Shown: positions 1 through 11,900 of the stretch, in pieces | Numbering within the stretch: position 1 is the first letter of the stretch | Layout of the letters: every line of letters begins with the position of its first letter | Source: Anarhynchus alexandrinus | Taxonomy: Eukaryota > Chordata > Aves > Charadriiformes > Charadriidae | Length of the DNA: 64,000 bases | NCBI GenBank assembly: GCA_008711295.1 | Contig: VUYV01000182.1 | Span: forward strand, 434,001 to 498,000 | Reading direction: 5' to 3' | Notes under the pieces: generated by a model | Seen by the model: only the letters and a program-made list of their open reading frames with translations | What the model was told of the DNA's origin: nothing | Database searches by the model: none | Position numbers and translations under genes: made by a program

Positions 1-1177
1 TAGAATTAGATCTTGCATTTTAAAATTTTCTTGTCGTTTGATATATTGCTAGTGAACTATGCCAAAATAACAGAAGTTTCTGCTATGCAACTAAGATTTG
101 AGAGACAATGAAAATCACACCACACAATAAATAAACCTCCTCCCCATTGGAAATCATCACCAATGAAGACAAAAATAGAGAGAACAAATAAGGAAAAAGT
201 AAAATTGCCAAGAGTCTTCCAGGTGACCTGAGAAAGTCTGGCTCTCCCCCCTTCTGGCTCTGGGTCTTTCTGCTGCTTATGGACCACCCAGGCCAGTTTG
301 GAAGAAGCAGCTGTATTGCACAGCAGCTCGGGCAAAGGCTCCTTCTCCCTGCATGTACTGGTCTAACCACAGCTTCCCAGTTGCCTCCCTGGAAGACTCT
401 TAATTATACTTTATTTCAGGTGGAAGAAAGGGCTAGCTACTTCATAGGTGGAGATTTATTTAAAATTTTAAAATAAGAAAAAAATATCTGTCCAATAATG
501 ATATGCTAAAGGTATTAATATATTTGAAAATCATTCTAAGAGATGTTTCTTAGACTATGCTTCAAAAGTTTAGGTTGCTTTTGAACAGCTGGGATCGAAG
601 CTTTCAGATACTAATAGCGCAGTCCAATTTCAGTGACTAATTCACAAGATTGCTGACAAAGCCCATATTCCCCCAAAAGGAGATGATCTGTTGGCTTGCC
701 AAAGTTGAAGTCCTGCTTACAAATTTCAAGTAAAACTAGGAATTTTTAACCTCTCTAAAATGATATATTTCTTTTCTGGTTTTAAATATCCAGAACAGTT
801 TTCAGTGTTTTCAGTTTCCAAAAAGAGCCTAAGGAAGAAATGCAACCTGAGAAATTTCAGCCTAAACTCCTCAAGACTGGTGATATGATAAGCAACTGGA
901 GAACAGCGTCCTGTGAGGAACAGAATCTGGTAACACGAAATTATAGATAATGTACATGCATCGGCTGCTATGGAAAAAGCCACATTCGCTAGTTAGTTGC
1001 ATGGAATGTTTTGTTGGATTAAACATGACTTAAACCTTACTATTTAAGCACAAAGAATCTAAAATGTGAGTAAGGAAAGTGCACTGTTGGAGAGGATGAG
1101 AAGGAAAACCACCAGCCACCAAATGAAGCTGTGAAACTATGTTTCTCTGTGGTTTGAAACCAAAACCAAACAGCCAC
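1..1177. other. Intergenic DNA, no feature recognised
   Basis: This AT-rich sequence lies upstream of KCTD3. Short open frames are present on both strands but show no recognisable protein similarity or splice-supported coding. In amniotes the next gene in this direction is KCNK2, which lies far away; no KCNK2 exon is seen. Confidence 0.6.
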
Positions 1178-2035
1178 ATTCACAGAATCACAGAGTGGTT
1201 GAGGTGGGAAGGGACCTCTGGAGGTCACCTGGTCCAACCCCCCTGCTCAAGCAGGCCCACCCAGAGGTGGTTGCCCGGGGCCATGTCCAGACGGCTTTTG
1301 GGTATCTCCGAAGAGGGAGACTCCACAACCTCTCTGGGCAACCTGTGCCAGTGCTCAGTCACCCTCACAGTAAAAAAGTGATTCCTGATGTTCAGAGGGA
1401 ACCTCCTGTGTTTTAGTTCATGCCTATGGCCTCTGGTCCTGTCGCTGGGCATGCTGACAAAAGCCTGGCTCTGTCTTCTGCGCAGCCTCCCTTCAGGTGT
1501 TTATATACATTGATAAGATCTCCCCTCAGTCTTCTCTTCACTAGGCTAAACAGCCACAGCTCTCTCAGACTTTCCTCATGGGAGAGATGCTCCACTCCAC
1601 ACTTAATCATTTTGTGGCCCTTTGTTGGACTCTCCAGTAGCTCCAGGACTCTCTTGTACTGAAGAGCCCGTAACTGGACACAGCACTGCAGGTGTGGCCC
1701 CACCAGTGCTGAATAGAGGGGAAGGATCACCTTCCTTGACCTGCTGGCAACACTCCTCCTCATGCAACCCAGGATACCATTAGTCTTCTTTGTGGCAAGG
1801 GCACGCTGTTGCCTCATGTTCAACTTGGTGTCCACCAGGACCCTCAGGCCTTTTCTGCCAAGCTGCTTTCCAGCTGAGTGGCCCCCAGCGTATACTGGTG
1901 CCTGGGGCTGTTCTTCCCCAGGTGCAGGACTTTGCAGTTCTCCTTGTTGAATATCATGAGGTTCCTGTCAGCCCATTTCTCCAGCCTATTGAGTCCCTCT
2001 GGATGTTTCAAAACATCAGTGAATAAAATGGACAC
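1178..2035 (-). mobile_element. CR1 LINE fragment, 5'-truncated, minus strand
   Basis: Read on the minus strand, this is the C-terminal end of CR1 ORF2 followed by the CR1 3' tail. Recognisable pieces include L-E-K-W-A-D-R-N-L-M-I-F-N-K near 1960 and S-V-A-S-R-S-R-K-V-I-L-P-L-Y near 1740. The tail with the A-G-A-A-T-C-A-C-A-G type end is near 1180. Frames shift several times, so the copy is dead. The 5' end is truncated near 2035, as is usual for CR1 insertions. Borders are approximate. Confidence 0.92.
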
Positions 2036-2996
2036 AGTAGTTTGGACTCTTTACAGCAAAGGAAGCAAGGTAAGTTCACGGCACCTTGCTCATGGGTGAG
2101 TGTTCTAGACAGGTGGGTTTAATTACTCATCAATTTGATGAGTATACAGTGGATAAAGCTGGAAGGACTCCTAGGCATGAGAGTTGCTCCTGGATGTTTA
2201 TACAGACAAGTACTCCATGTTCTCTTAAAACAAAAGTGAGTAGTATCAGGACTTCAAATAAGATGTTGTTGTATTTCCTCTCATAGCCACAGTTTAGCTA
2301 ACTGTCCAGTTTAGACAACTGTGATTTCCTCTGTGTATACAAATTGCATTTGTTTAGAAGAAATGAGCTGAAAGGAGCTTTGATCCCCTCTCACCCTTAC
2401 TGTGGTTTTCACGGCTCATTTGAGATGTGTATTTTGGAGTCATGTGGATATGTGAATTATCAGGTATCTCTGATCCTGCAGCCAATGCCAGTGTTCAAAA
2501 CCAATCAATCAGAAAATATTTTGAAAAAGCATACCTCCTTGTGCTGTTGTATGGTATGAGACTTCAGTTTTAAAGAGTAGTTGAGTAGATCAGTCCACAA
2601 ATACCTATCTGAAGAAGGCACATCACCATTTCTTTATTAGAAGGCAAACTGATGGCTGTAAAATGAATGTAGACAAGATTGCACGGCAGAGATGGCATGA
2701 ATTTTTACCCATGAATGGGTAACTAAATGCTGGAGAGGTGACCTCCTCATGCAGTGGATTAGATGCTTTGTCACTTGCTGTCCTTCAGCCTTTCAAAAAA
2801 ACATCCAGATCTGGTATTAGAAACATTCATTGAGAGTCAAACTGAGGAAGAAGGTATTACTTGAGGTTATTTTGCTGGTATTATACTGCAGGTCAGGCCA
2901 AATAACAGTTGTCCTTTCAGCTCACAGAAGTCAAAAAACTTCTTGGTGTTCCAGTGTTGACCTTATATGCAGAATATAAAGTTTCTGTCTCTGACC

Positions 2997-3343
2997 TGTG
3001 GGACTTGTGGGGACGACTTGTAGGCCGCAAACCTTGGGACCATAATGGGACCAAACAAAGACGTGAAAACAGGTACTTGATCAACACTGAGATAAGCAGG
3101 CTCCTGACTCCCTACTGAAAGAAGCCTTAAGTACTTCTTCTTAAGTGTCTTCAAGATGTTTGCTAATGACAGTACATTGTCTGTCACTGACCAATCAGAT
3201 GCGGTCGCATAAGCAGTGTCTGTACCAAAGGACCAATCTGTTTAAAACACGTAGTCAATGTAAGCATATAAAAACGAATGATGGCGTACAATAAATCGAC
3301 ATTTTGCTTGCATCAAGCTGAGTCCCGTCTCTCAATCGCGGCA
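2997..3343 (+). mobile_element. Solo LTR of an endogenous retrovirus
   Basis: The element starts TGTGGG and ends GGCA and is flanked by perfect 6-bp direct repeats ctgacc (2991..2996 and 3344..3349), the signature of retroviral integration. Inside are a TATA-like box (atataaaaa, about 3266) and an AATAAA signal at 3290..3295 about 25 bp downstream, which gives the U3-R-U5 order on the plus strand. No second LTR or internal retroviral sequence is adjacent, so this is a solo LTR left by recombination. A 6-bp duplication fits alpha/beta-type avian elements; the family was not identified. Confidence 0.85.
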
Positions 3344-3349
3344 CTGACC

Positions 3350-6300
3350 CTTCAGTTATTGTAATTGAAACAAGGAACCACAAAACAAGCATTAAAATGC
3401 TTGAGCATAATCAACATTGGTGGGCTGAAATATGTCAGAAGTAGCATAAAGAGAACATATTAACTGAGTATATAAAAATTTTTCACAAATCACTTTCCGA
3501 ATTTGTGTTTTGTTCTTATCTTTAAGAAAGATTTTTTCTAACGTGCATGCTCTTCAGTCCTCACTATGACTCTTACAAACAAACCCAGACTGACGAACGG
3601 TCCTTGACAAATGAACGAAAGATATAAATGAGTTAATGTTTCAGGCAAATGTCTATGTTACAACCTCTGCCTTTATTATTTCATACCTGAAAGTATATAC
3701 AGCTATTTATTGGACCTTCCGCCTGCTATACAGTGGTACCTGCTTACATAGCAATCCAGCATAAATGAAGCTGTACGAAGTACAACCTAACCCTGTTTGT
3801 CTATAGGATAGATTGCAGTCTTAGGGAAGGAATTTGATTACTAGCTACATCCAGTTCACAAACAGCATCTGACTCTATACAGAAATGCAGACAACTTCAG
3901 CTGAATGACGTAACTGATGAACACAAATGCATATATTGCACACAAACTCAAGGGATTTTCAAATCAAACTGGAGCCTGCAGCAGTGGCATTCTTCCACTG
4001 TCCCGAATGGAAAAAATCCTAGGCTATTGTACACAATAGACATGTACTAGCTAACAGCCCCACGCTGTGGACACAGCGTGTACTAGGAAAATAACATGCA
4101 AATTTACTGTACTTGAGCTGTCTCTTGTCCCACTCAGCTCCACCAGGATATACTGAAAATTATTGGGCTGTGATTAATTTAACACTTATTTTCACATTAA
4201 ATTTGTCTAGAGTATTGGGAAGAGGAGGCACTTTTCAAAAAGACAGCTGGTAGATTTGGATTTTTTTTTTTCTTAGTTTAGCATGGAAAAAAAATCAACT
4301 GCAGAAGTTCTGAAAGAAAAGCTGTTGAGTGGCATGCGGTCCTGGCAGCCCTTTGGGGAGCAGAACCCAGTAGTTCTCTGTAGCAGGATTAGTGGACATC
4401 CCCCACTTGGTAACTGAGAACAACTGCTATTCTGGAGCATGCTAATAATCTCCTCCAGACTTGCTGAGCATGAAAGTTTGAAGACTTATTTTCTGAAAAC
4501 GAAGGTTTTAAGAATTTTCGAGGGATTCTGCACACTTGGATACAGAGTTCTTTACAGGATGTTACAAAATGTTTTTTCCCCTTCTAGGAAGCTGCTTCTG
4601 ACCTGATCCTGGATCTACTGTCTCCTTCCTTTCATTCCATTTTAAGAGGGGGGGGAAAAGGCCTTTATAGTAATTTCTGCCAACATCCCTTTTATTTGGC
4701 TGTGGGGCGGAACTGCTCTGGGCAAAAGGAACATCTCTGGTAGCCACCCACTGTGCAGCGCTGCATCTGGAGCTGAAAAGAAAGGTTGTTTCCCAATTTG
4801 CAAGCAACAACTGTATGTTCAGGAATGAAGAAATGCATACTCCACCTAGTCCCATGAGCTTCCTCTCTCCCCTGTGGCCTATTTAAAGTTATTCTAGTTC
4901 TCTTTACTGGACTCCCGCTATTAAGGGAATACCTTCAAACTTTAGACACTTAAGTAATTGTAAGCAAAGCTGGGGAAAAAGTGAGCATGCACTAACTATT
5001 GTTCCCAGTGACTCATAGTACCATTTCCCAGAGTGACTGTATTGGTGAGACTCCAAGGCTCCTCCCTTTAGAGCAGATGGTAGAAAATTTTTAATTTGGC
5101 ATTATTATTGTATAACACCAGCAATCAAGATGACAGTTTACAGAAAGATAGAGAGACAAGATCCCTGTCGCGAAGTTCTCACATTTTGTGAGAAAATAGT
5201 GAAAAAAACAGATGGGGACTTTAAATTGCTGAGGGGCTCCCCCTCAACTCAAGGATGCAAAATGACTTTTATTTTAAAATAGAGACCTAGACAATAATAA
5301 TGTAACATATTATATCATCACCAAAATTAAATGCTTATTCACTTCCAAAACTTTTAATTGGTTTTCCAAACCAGATGCTATGAAAAATAAAAAGAAGCAA
5401 AAAAGTCTGACTTAGGCTTTATATAAACAGCTAAAAATATATCTCAGGAATTGGTGTCCAGCCACGCCGTTCTGGTGCACAGACTGCTGCACCGCATTTA
5501 GCGTTGGTGTAAGTGGTCGGAAAGGAGCCTGTCCAGGGTGATGCAAAAATCTCCCGCACTATGGATCTAATGAGGAGACAGACAAAGAATTTTTTACCTA
5601 ACTTCCTTTGGCTCCTTGGGGAGCCAAATTGTTTCTCAGGTAATAACTTAGCAAAACAGGTACCTGGCAAACATGCCAAATTCCTCCCTAGACTTTTATC
5701 TTAAGTAGCTTAAGGGCAATGATGCCGTTGGGAGGTGCCTCTGAATACAGCAGATTTTGCCTTCTTTTGAATGGAATAATTAGCTGCTTGGCCAGAAAAC
5801 AGGATGCTCCACAAGAAAACTGTACTCACACCCAAGTGGAAAAAAGTGGGTAAGAAGCCCTTCCTTGTACCCTCAAGCTTGGATTACTGTAATTAAAGAG
5901 ATCAAATTACAATGTGCACCACCACATAGCCAATAATCCATTGCATGGGCCTCTTTATTTCCTAAACTGTACAATCATCACTTAGAAACATATATATTTA
6001 ATTCGGGTGTCTACTTTTTGCATAGTGCCCCATGTGACTCTTTTTTGACAGTTGGTTTTTTTTTATGAATTAATAAAAGGATCATAGAAACTAGCAACAT
6101 AAAGTTGCTTTGTATATTAATATTGTATAACGCTGATGTGATGTTTGCTTTGAAATGAGCTTGGGATTTTTTTTTTGAGTGATTGCAAATCATGTATTTT
6201 AATTGCAACATGAGGAGAAATAGTCTTGAGAATATGCCTTAAATGGTTAGGCTAAACAGGAATTACCTTTTGGAAGCTTACTTTAAAAACAATAGAGGCA

Positions 6301-7899
6301 TCTAGTGGAAGTGTTTGAGGACTGCAGCTGTCAGAGAATGCATCGATGCACAGATGATTTTCTTGCATTGCTTCTTCCCGGATTGAATTTCATGAATTGA
6401 ATGACAAATGCCACTGGTGTTTGTGTTTTATTTAAGATGAGGCGAATCTCAAATATAATGGTATTTAGACACTAAGCCAAACGTGATTTAGGAGCCTAAG
6501 ACACATTTTCAAAAGTGATCTAAGCAAGTTGGGCCACAGAAGCATTTATATGCACGATGCTTACAGCACCACTTCTTTAAGACACGTAACCAGTCGCAGC
6601 GCAATTTATAGTCCTTGACTACCTAAGCTACTAGACTGCTTATAAAACATGATTGAATTAGGCATGCAGGAAAGTGATCTTTCAGTCAGCTGCCTTAATG
6701 AGCAGCCACTCAGAATGGCCCACAGGAAACACTGGGGATCGGTGCAAGTCTTCCACACAGTCTTTCCACAGTGGCAGATTGAAGGGTATGGTTTCCAAGC
6801 ATGATCCACAGCCTCAAACCCTCTCTGACTTAAGTTTTTGTTTTAAAAGCCGATGGGTTGAAGTAGGGAGTGTCAGTCTTCCTTCCAAATACAAGAAAAG
6901 AAATATCCCTTCCCACTCTCTTATTGAATACCTTAATAGTTAGAGGACTCCCCCAGGACATAGGAGAGGAAGTTCAATTTCCTTCTCTGCTGATACCACA
7001 CCTGAACATTTTTTATTTCCTTTTACATGCTGCGGGGAAGGAGAAAATCCAGCAGAAATCCAAAAGCAGGCTCTTTTTAAACCCAAGAAGAAACCCAGAC
7101 TACAAAGCATACAGAAAGCACGAAGGTCCAGGGCTTGGTGACACATTTGGCTGCTTTTTAATTTTCCCTTCCCCTTAGGCTGTAGGGCAAAACACACCAT
7201 AGAAGCGTCTGTACTAACTTATTCAGAACACATTACAGAAGTATTCGTAGGCTGCCTGCCCAAGCTTAATACACTGTGCTCGTTAGCCAATTAGCCCAAG
7301 AAGCCTAACATGGCTGTGTGTTTCTCTGTGATAGTAGTAGGGTCTTGTGATAGCAAAGTCATTTCTCCAAAATACTTCACTGCCTGGGAAAGTTACCTCT
7401 GCAGCTTTGGTCAATTGGGCTCTACGATATGACGAGAAGATCAAAACTTTAATTTCCAATGTATGCAGGTGAGGAAGTGACAAAGTAACTTCAAGCAGTT
7501 TATTCCCTGACTAGTCACATAACTCTGACGGCATTTTCAAAACATAATTTTTGAGCACGCTTCAACTCTAGCCGCATTTCCTCGCAGAAAAACATTAGGT
7601 TTAAATAGGGTGTGGCTCTTCCCAGTGGGTTTTCAATCTCTAGGCAAACATCACTTAAAATAAATTAAAATATCAGGCTCACATTTGCTTATTCCTCTCC
7701 TTGTCTGAGTGTAGGAATTCATCATAAAGCCTACCCTCACAACTTTAAAACCACAATTTTATTACTTCCTCTGCTAACTGCACTGTCATTTACTTCCTCC
7801 TCAATTTTCCTGCACTCTCTGCGATAGATCTCTTCCTCAAATCGCACTGTGGGCTCAGATTTGTCGCACCTACTATTTTTTCCCCTTTTGTCGGTGCAG
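3350..7899. other. Intergenic DNA, no gene recognised
   Basis: This is moderately AT-rich DNA between the solo LTR and the CpG island. Open frames of 60-100 codons occur on both strands but none resembles a known family or has supporting splice sites. A small hairpin with 8-bp arms lies at 4061..4080. No CR1 signature was found here by eye. Confidence 0.55.
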
Positions 7900-8469
7900 A
7901 ATCTGACCAACGAGGGCTGGGCCGCAACCCGGGCTTCAAACGCCACGGTGCCGCCGCTGCCTTCCCGCGGCGTTTTTAAGGCATTTTCCGTTTCTGTGTC
8001 TCCCCGGTACAGCGTTGCCATTCACCGGCGGCGCAACACTCCCCCCCTCCGCCCCCCAGCCCGGGGTCCCTGCGGGCCGAGGCAGACACAAGGCCCGCAC
8101 GGCCTCGGCTAGCGGTGGCTTTATTGAACGCGGGGGTCGCTAGCGCCTGATGGCGGCACAGACGGCTCCCCCCTTCCTCTAAAAAACCACGACAAGAATT
8201 CCGCCTTCCTGGCTCCTTCTCCTCCAGCCGTGACGCCGCACCGGGGCGGGCGGGCTCCCGGAGGCGGCCTGGCAGCACACTACAGCACAGGCCGGGCCGG
8301 GGACAGGCCAGACCGGCTCCCGCGGTGATAAGGGCCCACCGCGGCCGCCCCGCCCCGCTCACCTGCCCGGCCCGGCCCCGCCTCGCAGGCGGGCCCCCAC
8401 CTCGGGAGCCGCCTAGCGCACCCGGCCCCTTCCGGGGGCGTCCCTTCCCCCGAGAGGCGTTGACCGATT

Positions 8470-8490
8470 CCCCCCCCCCCCCCCCCCCCN
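8470..8490. repeat. Poly-C run ending in an unresolved base
   Basis: Twenty consecutive C bases are followed by an N at 8490, inside the KCTD3 CpG island. This is probably an assembly or sequencing limit at a homopolymer; the true length is unknown and sequence may be missing. Confidence 0.9.
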
Positions 8491-8868
8491 GCCGCCGCGG
8501 GCGGGGGGTCTTGGCCGCTTCGCAGCGGGCCCCCGTTCCGCGAACGGTTCGAGGCGTTTTGGCCCGCGCCGGCCCCCCTTCCGCCAGGTGCTGTCGCGTT
8601 GCCATGGCATTTTCCGCTCGGAGCGGGGAGGCGGCGCGGCCCGGCCGGGCCTGGGCTGCGGGCAGCTCCGCGGGGCCGCGGCCCGGCCGGACGCTGACCC
8701 TGCCCTGCCCTGCCCGCCGCAGAGGGCTGCGCGGGCCCGCTGGCAGATCCCCCGCCTCCTGCTTCCCCGCCGCCGCCTTCGCCGCGCCCCGCCGCTGCTT
8801 CCCTCGACCCCGAGGTTCCGGCGGCGGGAGGCGGCGGCGGGCGGCGGCTGGAGCAGGCGGCGGGGAAG

Positions 8869-8942
8869 ATGGCGGGGAACGGCGGAGGGTTCGCTGGCGC
8901 CGGGAGCGGGGAGATCATCCAGCTCAACGTGGGCGGCACCAG
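8869..8942 (+). CDS. KCTD3: KCTD3 coding exon 1
   Basis: This exon encodes residues 1-24 and two bases of Arg25, with a Gly/Ala-rich N-terminus leading into the first BTB strand. The donor is AG|gtgagc. Intron 1 (8943..13288, about 4.3 kb) starts GC-rich, then becomes AT-rich. It holds a short CR1 tail near 11138, a T-rich (TTTTG)n tract near 11829 and one unresolved base at 13048. Confidence 0.95.
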
Positions 8943-11900
8943 GTGAGCCGAGGGTGCGGGGGCCGCCGCGGGCGGAGGCGGGGGGACAGGCCCCGGGCCC
9001 TGCCGGCGGCCCGCTGCGGTCCCGCGGGGCGGCGGGTGGCGGCTAGCGCATACCGGAGGGCGCCGGAGCGAGGGGGAGCGCCGAGGGGTGTCGCGGGGAG
9101 CCTCCCCGAAGGGAGGCGCTGCCCCGCCGTGCCGGGGGGTAGGGTGGCCCGGCAGCCCCTCTGTACGGGGCGGCGGTGCCGACTCGCCTGGGACCCGGCA
9201 GCCGGGGGCTCCGTGTCCTGGACGTGGGGGGTGTGTGTGCTTCACCCGGTATATTGCTGGGAGCTGAGCCAGGGGGACTTAGTGGGGGAAGTGTTGGCAG
9301 TCCTGCGCGGCGCCAGCCTGCAGTGTCTGGGGTTTCTGGATAGGTGCTCCAGGAACGCGTCATATGGACCCCCTGGGTATTCTGCTTCTTCAGGAGAAGA
9401 GGACGGAGAGCTTTGCTTTGCCATCAGATCCTTAGGCTTCTAGTAATCGGTCTGTCTAGCAGCCTCAGAGACTAAGGTATTAAAAAGGCTGATACGATAC
9501 TGCTGCTGTCAGCCGGAATAAAGAGTTGCATTGTATTTGAATGCACGCTGGAAGTGTGGAAGATGGCATATGTGGACATTTTGGCAGGCTGAGAGAGAGA
9601 ATTGTGGGACAGCTGTGGTCAGAATCTGTGTGATAAATAGTGCAAATGTTCCTGTCAAAATGCTCAGGCATGAAATCATTCAGATTACCGTAGCTAGTGG
9701 AAACTGAAGTAATGTGTATGCCCGAGTCTGCGCACAACACGAAACCAGCTGTAAGTAGTAGGGACTACTACTATTTTAAGAACTTTCTTGCATTACCCAG
9801 AAGATGAACTTGTTTTTATAATTAAGTTGTGCGTTACAGTCTTTCTTAAAGGAGGGCACCGTAAAAATCGCTGCAGAATTCCTTTGTTAGAATAAGACTT
9901 TAAGAACTTCGTTCAGCCCAGAGAAGTTGCTTGTAACTTCCATAGGCAAAACTCACCTATAATGATGCTTTCAGGATAACTTTGATGTTGGCTTGGACCA
10001 GATTTTGTGTTATACTGAATAAGTTTCTTCAGTGAACTGTCTCTGAAATTATAGGCCAGTTCATCTTTTAGGTTTTTATTACAAGTGGAATCACAAAGAT
10101 ACTTCTATATTGTAATTTTAAATAGATCTTGTGTATTAAATGCCTCTGCAGAGAACAGAGAATTATGTACAGGGTGTGAATCAGGAAAGAGGTACGCATC
10201 CTCAGAGGGCTTGCCTACACAGAGAAGTATGACGAATGAAGCAAACCAGCAATTGTATGCATTTCACTTCTAGTTGAAGGTCTAGATTCTAGTCAACAGT
10301 CGTTTGGATGTAAGGAGTAGGAAATGTGTGCATGGACATTTCCCTTTTAATAGGGAGACAATGTGCAATAGTACCTCTACGTAAGAGGTACTTTTGCAAG
10401 CTTAACATCCCTTGTAGTGCCCATATTCTTTGAAAAATATATCCGAGCCAAGTTTTTCAGCTTGCAAAGGCAGGTGACTCAAAGCTGACAGTGGAGTGGA
10501 TGATCTGGACAGCAAATGGGGGAGCTTGGGATACTATACATGTTTCCTCCTCTTCATTAGTTCCTGTTACCCTTACTAGAAACCTGAAACTCTTAGTTTT
10601 GTTTGTAGAGTTATGTGAGAAGAGGAAATTAGTGCTCTCCTCTGTGTCTGACAGCTGTTATACTTTGGAGCATCTAGTACAGACACCCGAGCTTTCCATG
10701 TTCTGATACAAGGTTCCCACTGCTCCCTCGGACTGGTAGAACTTCTCTGTTGTTGGCTGTTGCTCCAGCAGTTCCTGGTCTCAGCTTTTGTGGATTCTTT
10801 TGTTGTGAGCACAAGCCTCTTGCAAGTTAACATTCACAGAAATTACTGTAAAAAATTCAGTGAACTCTCTTGACCCTTTATCTCTCTCTGGTTATAAGAT
10901 AACTCTACAAGCGCAATTGACTATGAAAATGGTTGTTTTATAACTGACACTTACTGTGTCTGTTTCCAGTTGCCTATATTTTCTTTAAAATAACTGTAGG
11001 CTGCCACCTGCTTAAGAGTATTTGAGGATATTGCATGGGGTTTGCCTAATGTTCCTGATATGATGTCTTTCTGACCACTGTATGTTAGTTTCATGGAGCT
11101 GCAGATGCACTGATACATGTAAATGTTACTAGCTAAGCCTATGGCAGGGGGGTTGGACTAGATGATCTTCAAGGTCCTTTCCAACCTAAACCATTCTATG
11201 ATTGTTTCTGCATCCTGGAGAGGAGCACTCTGTCTTGTTGTTTACATAGATTGATGTATACGTATTAAAGGCTCTAAAGTATATGTTAGTATGATATACT
11301 GCTTACTAAACTGGTACCATAATGCTAAGTCACGGACAGAAAATCCTTGTGCTATGTAAACCCGCTGATAAAATTGCAAGGAGACGAATGTGGAATCAGT
11401 TGATGGCTCTCTTTCCTGTCCTCCTTATTTTGTGGCTTGTTCTTCTGGAACATCTTCTAGTCCCAAATGTTTTGCTAGTAAGCTCTTTAGCTGAAGTAAG
11501 AAATGCTAGAGTAGAACGCAGCTGGTCAAAACACCAGCAAAACTTCAATCTTGACACCTCTGACTGTCACTCATGTGCCTAAATGCAAGTATTCCTCCAG
11601 GTCAAAAATTGTGCTGTAGTGTATTGAGAAGATAGTACTATTAAGTCCTCAAACAGCTGTTCAAGATCCTGAATGGCATCATGATCACATCAGACTTCTT
11701 GATTGCATCAGGATGAATTTAGCATTTATCATTCAGTGCTGTAGAAAATGCCAGTTAGCTGTGGTTCTTAATACTTCTATATCTTTCTACCTATACACGC
11801 CTTCCTGGGAAACCATAAGTCCTCTGTGTTTTTTTTTGTTTTGTTTTGTTTTTTCTAAAAACACAATAATCACTGAAAGTTGTAAAGAATTTAAAGTATC

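Larger units (their letters stand above)
7900..9260. promoter_or_regulatory. CpG island with KCTD3 promoter
   Basis: Composition changes sharply from AT-rich intergenic DNA to very GC-rich, CpG-dense sequence around 7900 and returns to normal after about 9260. The island spans the first KCTD3 exon and its 5' UTR. No TATA box is obvious just upstream of the ATG, as expected for a broad CpG-island promoter. The start site is not visible but probably lies between 8600 and 8850. The long open frames read through the island on both strands are composition artefacts. Confidence 0.85.

Noticed and set aside
1413..1835. 140-codon minus-strand open frame
   Set aside because: It is the C-terminal part of a CR1 reverse-transcriptase polyprotein in a truncated, frameshifted copy, not a host gene.
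2997..3343. A complete endogenous retrovirus at the solo LTR
   Set aside because: Both target-site repeats directly flank a single 347-bp LTR, and there is no internal retroviral sequence or second LTR.
1..7900. KCNK2 terminal exons, expected upstream of KCTD3 by synteny
   Set aside because: No potassium-channel pore or transmembrane coding sequence is visible. In known genomes the gap between these genes is much larger than 8 kb.
8280..9443. Very long open frames (over 300 codons) on both strands through the CpG island
   Set aside because: They are open because GC-rich DNA has few stop codons. They are Pro/Arg/Gly/Ala low-complexity, cross the unresolved base, overlap KCTD3 exon 1 in other frames and continue into its intron.
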